From Fimadaptatus sp948467645 (GTDB lineage Bacteria > Bacillota > Clostridia > Christensenellales > Aristaeellaceae), in contig CAOKFD010000047.1 in the NCBI GenBank assembly GCA_948467645.1, positions 1-22,131 on the forward strand: a stretch of 22,131 bases of DNA. Reading direction: 5' to 3'. The notes beneath the pieces are model-generated. The model worked only from the letters and a program-made list of their open reading frames with translations, did no database searches and was not told the origin of the DNA. Shown piece by piece: positions 15,059 to 21,205 of this stretch. The translations under genes were made by a program, and so were the position numbers. Numbering within the stretch: the first letter of the stretch is position 1; the number at the start of each line of letters is the position of its first letter.

Positions 15059-15129
15059 TGCTGAAATGACAAAATTTCGCCATCGCGTTAGTATAGACAA
15101 ACTTAACGAATCAATTTTAGTTTATCTAC

Positions 15130-15158
15130 TTGACATATGGGGTTAGAGGTGGTAAACT
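15130..15158 (+). promoter_or_regulatory. Promoter of the feoA genes
   Basis: TTGACA (15130-15135), 17-bp spacer, TAAACT (15153-15158). Two iron boxes follow before the first feoA. Confidence 0.7.
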
Positions 15159-15172
15159 ACATGCCGTTAAAA

Positions 15173-15194
15173 AAGGTTAGGAAATCCTAACCTT
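15173..15194 (+). promoter_or_regulatory. Iron-box operator of feoA, perfect palindrome
   Basis: AAGGTTAG-N6-CTAACCTT, 14 bp after the -10, covering the early transcribed region. Confidence 0.85.
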
Positions 15195-15209
15195 GGATTT
15201 TAACCTGTA

Positions 15210-15227
15210 CGTTAGCAAAGACTAATC
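15210..15227 (+). promoter_or_regulatory. Second iron-box operator of feoA
   Basis: CGTTAG-N6-CTAATC, directly upstream of the feoA ribosome binding site (GAAGGGGG, 15228-15235). Confidence 0.75.
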
Positions 15228-15242
15228 GAAGGGGGATGGCAT

Positions 15243-15455
15243 ATGATGCCTTTGGGAATGGCCGCAATCGGCGATGTGAATACCATCAAGAAGATCACCG
15301 GCCGCGACGATGTAAGACAGCATCTGGCCGAGCTGGGCTTTGTGGTCGGCGAGGAAGTGCGCGTCGTAAGTGAAATCGGCGGCAATCTGATTCTGTCCAT
15401 CAAGGATAGCCGAATCGCGCTCGACAAAACCATGGCGATGCGCATAATGGTCTAA
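15243..15455 (+). CDS. feoA: FeoA family protein (first copy)
   Basis: 70 aa SH3-like FeoA domain: GDVNTIKKITGRDDVRQHLAELGFVVGEEVRVVSEIGGNLILSIKDSRIALDKTMAMRIMV is the family pattern from the conserved Gly-x-L/I region to the closing MAxxI. ATG 15243 or the adjacent ATG 15246, with GGGGG upstream. FeoA proteins bind the cytosolic side of FeoB and are thought to modulate ferrous iron uptake. A second feoA lies 32 nt downstream, a common clostridial arrangement. Confidence 0.93.
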   Translation: MMPLGMAAIGDVNTIKKITGRDDVRQHLAELGFVVGEEVRVVSEIGGNLILSIKDSRIALDKTMAMRIMV

Positions 15456-15487
15456 AATAAAGCTCAAAAAGGGAAGGGAGAGTCACG

Positions 15488-15709
15488 ATGAAAACTTTGA
15501 AGGACGTTAAGGTCGGTGAGCACGCAGTCATCCAGAAGCTGCACGGCGAGGGCGCGCTCAAGCGCCGCATAATGGACATGGGCCTGACCAAGGGCACCGA
15601 GGTCTATGTGCGCAAGGTAGCCCCGCTGGGCGACCCCATGGAACTGACCGTGCGCGGCTATGAACTCAGCGTACGCAAGGGCGACGCCGAACTCATCGAA
15701 GTGCAATAA
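15488..15709 (+). CDS. feoA: FeoA family protein (second copy)
   Basis: 73 aa with the FeoA pattern LHGEGALKRRIMDMGLTKGTEVYVRKVAPLGDPMELTVRGYELSVRKGDAELIEV, closer to the classical FeoA (MDMGLTKGTEV, APLGDP) than the first copy. GGGAAGGGAG upstream of the ATG. A short hairpin with six T follows its stop, so the two feoA genes can be transcribed apart from feoB. Confidence 0.95.
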   Translation: MKTLKDVKVGEHAVIQKLHGEGALKRRIMDMGLTKGTEVYVRKVAPLGDPMELTVRGYELSVRKGDAELIEVQ

Positions 15710-15721
15710 TGCTACCCATAA

Positions 15722-15739
15722 GCGGCGGTGCCGTTTTTT
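15722..15739 (+). terminator. Short terminator between feoA and feoB
   Basis: GCGGC-GGT-GCCGT (4 GC pairs plus one G-T) followed immediately by a T-run (15734-15739). The stem is short, so read-through into feoB is likely. Confidence 0.5.
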
Positions 15740-15750
15740 AATTGAGCAGG

Positions 15751-15788
15751 AGTTAGCAAAGGCTAACAAATGTTAGCGCCTACTAATG
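15751..15788 (+). promoter_or_regulatory. Tandem iron-box operators of feoB
   Basis: AGTTAG-N6-CTAACA (15751-15768) and TGTTAG-N6-CTAATG (15771-15788). The two centres are exactly 20 bp apart, about two helical turns, so two repressor dimers would lie on one face of the DNA. They suggest a separate promoter for feoB; I cannot identify a good -35/-10 pair. Confidence 0.75.
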
Positions 15789-15816
15789 ACCAAAGTTTTT
15801 GAAGGAGGAACAGCTC

Positions 15817-18186
15817 ATGGCAATCAAGATTGCCCTGGCAGGTAACCCGAACTGTGGTAAAACCACAATGTTCAACGACCTGACGGGCTCGAATCAGTAC
15901 GTCGGTAACTGGCCGGGCGTTACTGTTGAGAAGAAAGAAGGCCGCCTTAAGGGCGCCAACGACATAATCATTCAGGACTTGCCCGGTATATACAGCCTGT
16001 CGCCGTATACGCTGGAAGAAGTCGTAGCGCGCGGCTATCTGGTAAACGAAAAGCCGGACGCGATACTGAATATAGTCGATGCGACCAACATCGAGCGTAA
16101 CCTCTATCTGACTACTCAGCTGGCTGAACTGGGCATACCGATGGTCATAGCGCTCAACATGATCGACGTTGCCCGCAAAAACGGCGATAAGATTGATCTG
16201 AAGAAGCTGGGCGCGGCGCTGGGCTGCCAGGTAGTGGAGACATCGGCGCTCAAGGGCGAAGGTTCGGTTAACGCCGCCAAGCTCGCCGCCGAAGCCGCCA
16301 AGAAGGGCACCCGCTCCGACGAGCCGCATGTGTTCCAGGGCAGCGTAGAGCACGCCCTCGCACATATCGAGGATTTGATTACCCACAACGACGGCGAGGA
16401 AGCCGAGCATCATCATCATGCCGACGGTTCCACCCACACCGGTTCGATCGTGGCCCCCAACCTGGCGCGCTGGTACGCGATTAAGCTGTTCGAGCGCGAC
16501 GAAAAGGCCGTTGCCGAACTCAACCTGCCCCAGGGCATCAAGGACGCCGTCGAGCGCACCATCAAGGATTGCGAAAACGAGATGGACGACGATTCCGAGT
16601 CCATCATCACCAACCAGCGCTATGCTTACATAAATAAGCTGATCGCGACCTGCGTTAAGAAGGGCAGGCCCAAGGGCGCGCTTACCACGTCGGATAAGAT
16701 CGACCGCGTAATCACTAACCGCTGGGCGGCGCTGCCGATATTCGTTGTCGTCATGTGGTTCGTATACTACATTTCGGTTACGACAATCGGTGCTATCGTA
16801 ACTGACTTCACCAACGACGTATTCGTCGCCGAGTGGATTCAGACCCCTGTAATGGATTGGCTCTCAAGCATAGGCACCGCGGACTGGCTGGTCGGCCTGA
16901 TCGGCGAAGGTATCATCGGCGGTGTGGGCGCTGTACTCGGCTTTGTTCCCCAGATGCTGGTTCTGTTCTTCATGCTGGCCATACTTGAAGACGTCGGCTA
17001 TATGTCCCGTATCGCCTTCATCATGGACCGTATATTCCGCAAGTTCGGCCTGTCCGGTAAGAGCTTTATCCCCATGCTGATCGGCTCCGGCTGCGGCGTG
17101 CCCGGTGTCATGGCCTCCCGTACCATCGAAAATGACCGCGACCGCAAGATGACCATCATGACCACGACGTTCATCCCCTGCGGCGCCAAGATGCCTATCA
17201 TAGGCATGATCGCGGCTGCTCTGTTCCATAACTCCGCCTGGATCGCTACCTCGGCCTACTTTATCGGCGTGGCTGCGATTATCGTAAGCGGTATTATCCT
17301 GAAGAAAACCAAGATCTTCGCCGGCGACCCCGCGCCCTTCGTTATGGAGCTGCCCGCATACCACGCGCCCTCGTGGAAGAACGTATTCCACAGCATGTGG
17401 GAGCGCGGCTGGTCCTTCATCAAGCGCGCCGGTACTGTTATAGTTGTTTCGAGCATACTGATCTGGTTCACCTCCGGCTATGGCTGGGCGCCTGTGCAGA
17501 CTGAGGCTGACGCCGCCGATACCGAGGCCGCCGAGACCACCGAAGACGGCGAGGCCGTGTCCGTTGTGGACGCTCCCGTAGTGTTCGGCGCGGTCGACGA
17601 TATGGACGAAAGTATGCTGGGCAAGGCTGGTTCCGCCGTTGCGCCGGTATTCAAGCCCCTGGGCTTCGACAGCTGGCAGGCGACCGTTGCTACCGTCATG
17701 GGTCTGGTTGCTAAGGAAGAAGTCGTTGGCGTATTCGGCGTACTGTTCGGCGTAACTGACGAAGAGGGCGAGGATGCTGCCGCAGGCATAGTAGAAGACG
17801 AGGATATGACCGACGAGGAGAAGGCTGCAGAACTGTCGCCTATATCCGATGCTTTCGAGGAATCGAGCGGCGGACATGGTCAGCTGGCTGCCTTCGCGTT
17901 CATGATCTTCAACCTGCTGTGCGCTCCGTGCTTTGCGGCCATTGGCGCAATAAAGCGCGAGATGAACAACGGTAAGTGGACTGCCTTTGCTATCGCTTAT
18001 CAGTGCCTGTTCGCCTACGCTATCGGCCTGATCGTGTACCAGCTGGGCCTGCTGTTCAGCGGCGCTGGCTTCACCCTCTGGACTGCGGTTGCGATACTGC
18101 TTGTAGTCTTCTTCGTCTACATGCTGGTGCGCAAGAACCGCTACGATGACGAGCATTTCACTCAGAAGGTTAAGGTGGGCGCGTAA
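15817..18186 (+). CDS. feoB: Ferrous iron transport protein B
   Basis: 789 aa from ATG 15817 (GAAGGAGG 8 nt upstream; an in-frame TTG at 15799 is upstream of that site). N-terminal G domain: G1 GNPNCGKTT (9-17), G3 DLPG, G4 NMID, G5 SALKG. A His-rich loop (four His at 198-201) lies in the cytosolic linker. The membrane part has the Gate motif GSGCGVPGVMASRT (about 423-436) and a second Gate copy around APCFAAIGAIKREM. Two acidic insertions in the C-terminal half (about residues 565-610 and 648-680) are longer than in E. coli FeoB. It imports Fe2+ through the cytoplasmic membrane. Its stop overlaps the next start as TAATG. Confidence 0.97.
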   Translation: MAIKIALAGNPNCGKTTMFNDLTGSNQYVGNWPGVTVEKKEGRLKGANDIIIQDLPGIYSLSPYTLEEVVARGYLVNEKPDAILNIVDATNIERNLYLTTQLAELGIPMVIALNMIDVARKNGDKIDLKKLGAALGCQVVETSALKGEGSVNAAKLAAEAAKKGTRSDEPHVFQGSVEHALAHIEDLITHNDGEEAEHHHHADGSTHTGSIVAPNLARWYAIKLFERDEKAVAELNLPQGIKDAVERTIKDCENEMDDDSESIITNQRYAYINKLIATCVKKGRPKGALTTSDKIDRVITNRWAALPIFVVVMWFVYYISVTTIGAIVTDFTNDVFVAEWIQTPVMDWLSSIGTADWLVGLIGEGIIGGVGAVLGFVPQMLVLFFMLAILEDVGYMSRIAFIMDRIFRKFGLSGKSFIPMLIGSGCGVPGVMASRTIENDRDRKMTIMTTTFIPCGAKMPIIGMIAAALFHNSAWIATSAYFIGVAAIIVSGIILKKTKIFAGDPAPFVMELPAYHAPSWKNVFHSMWERGWSFIKRAGTVIVVSSILIWFTSGYGWAPVQTEADAADTEAAETTEDGEAVSVVDAPVVFGAVDDMDESMLGKAGSAVAPVFKPLGFDSWQATVATVMGLVAKEEVVGVFGVLFGVTDEEGEDAAAGIVEDEDMTDEEKAAELSPISDAFEESSGGHGQLAAFAFMIFNLLCAPCFAAIGAIKREMNNGKWTAFAIAYQCLFAYAIGLIVYQLGLLFSGAGFTLWTAVAILLVVFFVYMLVRKNRYDDEHFTQKVKVGA

Positions 18187-18332
18187 TGGCTACTTGGATA
18201 GTGGGCGGCGTTGTCGTGCTGATAGTCGGCGCGATAATATGGAAGATGATTCGCGATAAGCGCAACGGCACGGGCGGCTGCGGCGGCGATTGTGCCCACT
18301 GCCATGGCTCGTGCGGCAACCAACCCAAATAA
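18186..18332 (+). CDS. FeoB-associated Cys-rich membrane protein
   Basis: 48 aa, too short for most gene callers. ATG 18186 overlaps the feoB stop. One membrane helix at residues 4-19 is followed by a basic turn and a Cys-rich tail with the pattern GGCGGDCAHCHGSCG (four Cys, one extra His). This is the FeoB-associated small protein of Firmicutes (Pfam FeoB_associated), thought to help ferrous iron uptake at FeoB; the mechanism is not known. Confidence 0.9.
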   Translation: MATWIVGGVVVLIVGAIIWKMIRDKRNGTGGCGGDCAHCHGSCGNQPK

Positions 18333-18346
18333 ATGCACAGACAGCG

Positions 18347-18384
18347 GGGCGGGACGCAGGTAAAAGCGCGTCCCGCCCTTTTTA
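18347..18384 (+). terminator. Rho-independent terminator after the feoB unit
   Basis: Perfect 11-bp GC-rich stem (18347-18357 with 18068+300, i.e. 18368-18378), 10-nt loop, then TTTTT. Confidence 0.85.
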
Positions 18385-18409
18385 TTAAAGCCAAAGGAGT
18401 TGTTTGGCG

Positions 18410-18802
18410 ATGACCGCATCATTGATAAGGTGCCTGTTGGCCGTGCTGGCGCTCAGCGATACGTTTGAACGCGTCGCGTCAAAGGACGTGGCGCACCTGC
18501 TGGGCGTGCGCAAGCCCACGATACATAATACGCTCCTCGCGCTTCAGGAGCGCGGCCTTATCGACAAGGAGCGGTATGGCGACGTGCATCTGACAGACGA
18601 GGGTCTGGCCGCGGCGCGCAGACTGGAAAGGCAGCGCGACGATCTGGCGCTGCTGTTCGCACGCGAACTGGGGCTGGAGTCCGAAGAGGCCGTGCGGGCC
18701 GCAATACTGATGATAAGTGAACTGAGCGAAGACAGCGTGGAGCGCATGTGCGCCCGCGCCGCGAAAAAAGGAGTTGATGCGCGATGTCTCCCTCAACTGT
18801 AA
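18410..18802 (+). CDS. DtxR/MntR-like winged-helix protein lacking metal ligands
   Basis: 130 aa from ATG 18410 (AAAGGAG 10 nt upstream; in-frame TTG 18404 is too close to the site). Winged helix with recognition region VRKPTIHNTLLALQERG, wing YGDVHLTDEG, then a helical segment that aligns with the DtxR/MntR dimerisation region. Compared with MntR (D8, E11, H77, E99, E102, H103) none of the ligands is kept: the IEHHLS stretch reads MISELS here. It therefore probably works without metal, or as a partner or antagonist of the true regulator at 20792-21172. The gene follows the feoB terminator by 26 nt and overlaps the next gene. Confidence 0.8.
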   Translation: MTASLIRCLLAVLALSDTFERVASKDVAHLLGVRKPTIHNTLLALQERGLIDKERYGDVHLTDEGLAAARRLERQRDDLALLFARELGLESEEAVRAAILMISELSEDSVERMCARAAKKGVDARCLPQL

Positions 18803-19152
18803 TAATCGGACTGATACTGCTGGCAATAATAATAATTACCGTCAGATCGTACATGAAGAAGATGAAGAGCGGCTGCTGCGGCGGCGGCGATGCGGTGAGC
18901 GTGACCCCGCCCGCGGATAACAATCCCGCGCATTATTCCTATCACGCGGTGCTGACGGTCGAGGGCATGTCGTGCCGCAACTGCTCCGCGCGCGTTGAAA
19001 GCGCGTTCAACGCGCGCACCGACACGATGGCGCGCGTGAATCTGAATAAGAAGCGCGCCGACGTGTACACCAAGCAGCCCATCAACGACGGCGAACTGCG
19101 CGCGGTAGTGGCGCGCGTGGGCTATGGCGTGAGCAAGATCGAACGCGCGTAA
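18784..19152 (+). CDS. Membrane-anchored Cys-rich HMA-domain protein
   Basis: 122 aa. ATG 18784 lies inside the end of the upstream gene (19-nt overlap), with AAAAGGAG upstream. Residues 4-20 are a membrane helix, followed by a basic turn and Gly-Cys-Cys-Gly-Gly-Gly, much like the FeoB-associated peptide. A linker then leads to an HMA domain with Gly-Met-Ser-Cys-Arg-Asn-Cys. It looks like a FeoB-associated peptide fused to a metallochaperone domain. It could pass metal to or from a membrane transporter; the metal is unknown, and CxxC favours a thiophilic ion. Confidence 0.85.
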   Translation: MSPSTVIIGLILLAIIIITVRSYMKKMKSGCCGGGDAVSVTPPADNNPAHYSYHAVLTVEGMSCRNCSARVESAFNARTDTMARVNLNKKRADVYTKQPINDGELRAVVARVGYGVSKIERA

Positions 19153-19455
19153 ACCAAACTGCCTATTCCTGAATGCGGCCCTGCTGTGAGCGCCGATGCG
19201 CCCCGGCAGAGCTAGCTGCGCTTTTGTATAGACAAATCGTAAGGGCGGGAATGTAAACGCCTGCTTAGGCATATAAAGGCGCGGCAGCGATACGCACGCC
19301 GTCTGCCTGAGCCGGATAATCAGCCTTAAACAGAAAATCGGCCTTGCCATGCGAAAGCGCGGCAGGGTCGATTTGGTCTGTAAAGCGTTATAAGGGCGCA
19401 GCCATAGTGCGAACGCGCCTGACTAAAACAGGAAAATAGCTGACTGAAAACGCCC
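19153..19455. other. Intergenic stretch with a long hairpin
   Basis: No gene supported. A 14-bp hairpin with two G-T wobbles pairs 19335-19348 with 19361-19374 (12-nt loop); no T-run follows on the plus strand. It might end transcription from the operon upstream or be part of a decayed repeat. Confidence 0.45.
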
Positions 19456-19618
19456 TAGAGTGTGTCTCAAAAATTCCTGAGTACGCAATTTCGGGCGTCG
19501 CTGCGCCATTTCTGCGTCACAAGGCTCGACTTAGCGCTGCTAAGCCTTCGGGTTTCTTCCTTGAACTGACGCGAAATCCACTTGGGTCTGCGGATTGTTC
19601 CGCTTGAGACACACTCTA
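19456..19618. mobile_element. MITE-like element with 13-bp terminal inverted repeats and TA target
   Basis: 163 bp bounded by perfect inverted repeats TAGAGTGTGTCTCAA (19456-19470) and its complement (19604-19618). The outer TA on each side fits a TA target duplication as made by IS630/Tc1-mariner transposases, leaving 13-bp termini GAGTGTGTCTCAA. The inside is also imperfectly self-complementary, with a central stem CTTAGC/GCTAAG, so the whole element can fold into one long hairpin. No transposase is encoded; it would be moved in trans. Confidence 0.75.
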
Positions 19619-19631
19619 AAATGTCGTCATT

Positions 19632-19668
19632 TTATCGTTCTTCCGAAAAGAAAGAACACGTAACCCCC
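19632..19668 (-). repeat. Dispersed hairpin element, copy 3 (partial)
   Basis: The GAAAAGAAAGAACACG arm is identical to copies 1 and 2, but the other arm is shortened (CGTTCTTC). It lies past the flavodoxin terminator, in the same relative orientation as the other copies, and 13 bp from the MITE. Confidence 0.6.
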
Positions 19669-19680
19669 AAAACCATAAAA

Positions 19681-19709
19681 TCCCGACAGCGCATGGCGGA
19701 CTGTCGGGA
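19681..19709 (-). terminator. Terminator of the flavodoxin operon
   Basis: Perfect 9-bp stem (TCCCGACAG / CTGTCGGGA, 11-nt loop) followed on the minus strand by TTTTAT, 21 nt past the flavodoxin stop. Confidence 0.8.
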
Positions 19710-19730
19710 TTGGAACTGAGGAGGGGGGGA

Positions 19731-20138
19731 TTAACCCTTCAGAGCAGCGCCCAGGGCTTCACACTGGGAGATAGCTTCGTCGTTGGGCTCGTCCTGGCAG
19801 ATTACCGGGTCGGCGACCAGAACGGCGCCCGCGGCGGCACAGTCGGCTTCCCAGTTGCGCATCCATTCGCCGTCGCCCCAGCCAAAGGAGCCGAACAGAG
19901 CGATCTTCTTGCCGTCCAGAGCGGGCTTCACGCTCTCAAACATAGGCTCGAATTCGTCCTCTTCCAACTGCTCGGAACCCATCGAGGGGCAGCCAAACGC
20001 TATCGCATCGTACTCGGCTACCTGGTCGGCGCTGAACTCGCTCGCCGTGAATACGTCCGCGCCCGCAGCGCCCGCTATCGCCTGCGCCATTGCCTCAGTG
20101 TGACCGGTGCCGCTCCAATATACTACTGCAGTCTTCAT
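19731..20138 (-). CDS. Flavodoxin
   Basis: 135 aa, the length of short-chain clostridial flavodoxins. The FMN phosphate loop is SGTGHTEAMA (residues 9-18); the flavin-stacking regions are GCPSMGSEQLEEDEFEP and FGSFGWGDGEW. Very acidic, cytoplasmic. It replaces ferredoxin in electron transfer when iron is scarce. ATG with GAAGGAG. The DUF2325 gene lies 70 nt upstream on the same strand behind iron boxes, so iron repression by read-through is likely. A GC hairpin (20171-20186) and a lone TATAAT (20166-20161) in the gap could give a separate weak promoter, but no -35 is evident. Confidence 0.95.
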   Translation of the reverse strand: MKTAVVYWSGTGHTEAMAQAIAGAAGADVFTASEFSADQVAEYDAIAFGCPSMGSEQLEEDEFEPMFESVKPALDGKKIALFGSFGWGDGEWMRNWEADCAAAGAVLVADPVICQDEPNDEAISQCEALGAALKG

Positions 20139-20208
20139 AAAAATTCTCCTTCAATGTATGATTATATCATGCGGCCGCCCGGCCGCAGGGATGTCAAATA
20201 AGGTTTTT

Positions 20209-20505
20209 TTAAGAGTATTTCTGGGTCTTAGTAAAGTCCTCAAGCATAGCGTTCAATGCCGCCAAAGAACTCGTGTGACTCCGCCTCAGCGGTACGCTCC
20301 GCTTGCGCGCCTCCTGCGACGCAATCCGCACCATGTTGTGCGATACAGTGCTCGTAAACAGTATGCATAGGTCCGGCGACCCAAATACATGCTGTAAATC
20401 CTTATGCCGCCGCGTGAACACCTTCGCCTGGTACCCATACATGCCACAGGCTTCGGTATACGCGCGCTCCATACATTCGTTTCCGCCGATTATGACGATG
20501 CTCAT
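20209..20505 (-). CDS. DUF2325 domain protein
   Basis: 98 aa covering the whole DUF2325 domain: MSIVIIGGNECMERAY at the start, the YGYQAKVFTRR strand, PDLCILFTSTVSHNMVRIASQEA in the middle and RSHTSSLAALNAML near the end. ATG with GGAGG. Function unknown; the fold resembles a nucleotide- or small-ligand-binding domain. In clostridia it is often found with FeoB or flavodoxin genes, and the two iron boxes upstream fit that. First gene of a probable two-gene unit with flavodoxin. Confidence 0.9.
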   Translation of the reverse strand: MSIVIIGGNECMERAYTEACGMYGYQAKVFTRRHKDLQHVFGSPDLCILFTSTVSHNMVRIASQEARKRSVPLRRSHTSSLAALNAMLEDFTKTQKYS

Positions 20506-20545
20506 GCGAACGCCTCCATTTCATGCTTTCATTAACGACTAAAAA

Positions 20546-20563
20546 GGTTAGAACAGTCTAACT
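20546..20563 (-). promoter_or_regulatory. Iron-box operator of DUF2325-flavodoxin, downstream site
   Basis: GGTTAG-N6-CTAACT, 41 bp before the DUF2325 ATG. Paired with a weaker site 47 bp upstream of it. Confidence 0.75.
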
Positions 20564-20592
20564 CAACGTCAAAAATATTCGCGCCCGAATGA

Positions 20593-20610
20593 GGTTAAGG
20601 CGCTTTAACT
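20593..20610 (-). promoter_or_regulatory. Iron-box operator of DUF2325-flavodoxin, start-site copy
   Basis: GGTTAA-N6-TTAACT: palindromic but degenerate at the inner G/C of each arm. It lies just downstream of the -10 and would cover the transcription start, as at the DUF3793 promoter. Confidence 0.55.
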
Positions 20611-20616
20611 GATAAT

Positions 20617-20645
20617 ATATTACCAGAATCCGAACGGGCTGTCAA
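20617..20645 (-). promoter_or_regulatory. Promoter of DUF2325-flavodoxin
   Basis: Minus strand TTGACA (20645-20640), 17-bp spacer, TAATAT (20622-20617). Confidence 0.7.
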
Positions 20646-20735
20646 TAGGTTTAGGATAAAAAGCAAAGTAAACATTTTGAATATCGATGCATAAAATGCA
20701 GCAGAAAGATTTTTGAAGATAGCGGTTGCATTTTG

Positions 20736-20753
20736 GGTTAGAATATGTTAACC
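20736..20753 (+). promoter_or_regulatory. Iron-box operator upstream of the dtxR-like gene (autoregulation)
   Basis: GGTTAG-N6-TTAACC, one arm degenerate. It lies 38 bp before the GTG start of the regulator gene, so the regulator probably represses itself and the ZIP gene behind it. Confidence 0.7.
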
Positions 20754-20791
20754 TACTATATGACAACGATAATGAAAGCGAGGCAAGCGCT

Positions 20792-21172
20792 GTGCAGATA
20801 CTGAAATCTTCGGAAGACTATTTGGAAGCGATGTTGATGATGCAGGAACGTCATGGGTATATACGGTCGATCGATATAGCGGCGGAGCTGGGGGTAACGA
20901 AGCCGAGCGTGAGTTATGCGACCAAGCGGCTGCGTGAGAACGGGTATATACTGATGGGTAAGGACGGGTTGATTACGCTGACGGATAAGGGGATGGAGAT
21001 AGCGGCGCGCATGTATGAGCGGCATAAGCTGCTTACGACTATCCTGATGCACATAGGTGTCAATCCGCAGACGGCGCGGGAGGACGCATGCAAGATCGAG
21101 CATGACCTGAGCGAGGAGACGTTCGACGCGATACGCGCGTTTGTGCGCAAGGCTCAGACGCAGGGCATGTAA
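20792..21172 (+). CDS. DtxR/IdeR-like metal-dependent repressor (short form)
   Basis: 126 aa from GTG 20792 (AAAGCGAGG upstream). A longer in-frame reading from 20726 would translate through the operator and is rejected. Winged helix with VTKPSVSYATKRLRENG as recognition helix, then the dimerisation and metal-binding helices. Ligands seen: SEDYLEAM supplies Asp and Glu as in MntR; ERHKLL supplies the His; DACKIEH supplies Cys-x-x-Glu-His exactly as in DtxR/IdeR (C102, E105, H106), where MntR has Glu. The C-terminal SH3-like domain of DtxR is absent, as in MntR. The Cys favours Fe2+ sensing. It is the best candidate to bind all the iron boxes in this window. Confidence 0.9.
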   Translation: MQILKSSEDYLEAMLMMQERHGYIRSIDIAAELGVTKPSVSYATKRLRENGYILMGKDGLITLTDKGMEIAARMYERHKLLTTILMHIGVNPQTAREDACKIEHDLSEETFDAIRAFVRKAQTQGM

Positions 21173-21205
21173 AGGCAGAGCGCATAGTCATATGGAGGTA
21201 GCGAC

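Noticed and set aside
20171..20186. GCGGCC-GCCC-GGCCGC hairpin between DUF2325 and flavodoxin, as terminator
   Set aside because: Only six base pairs and no T-run after it on the minus strand; read-through from the iron-controlled promoter is more likely.
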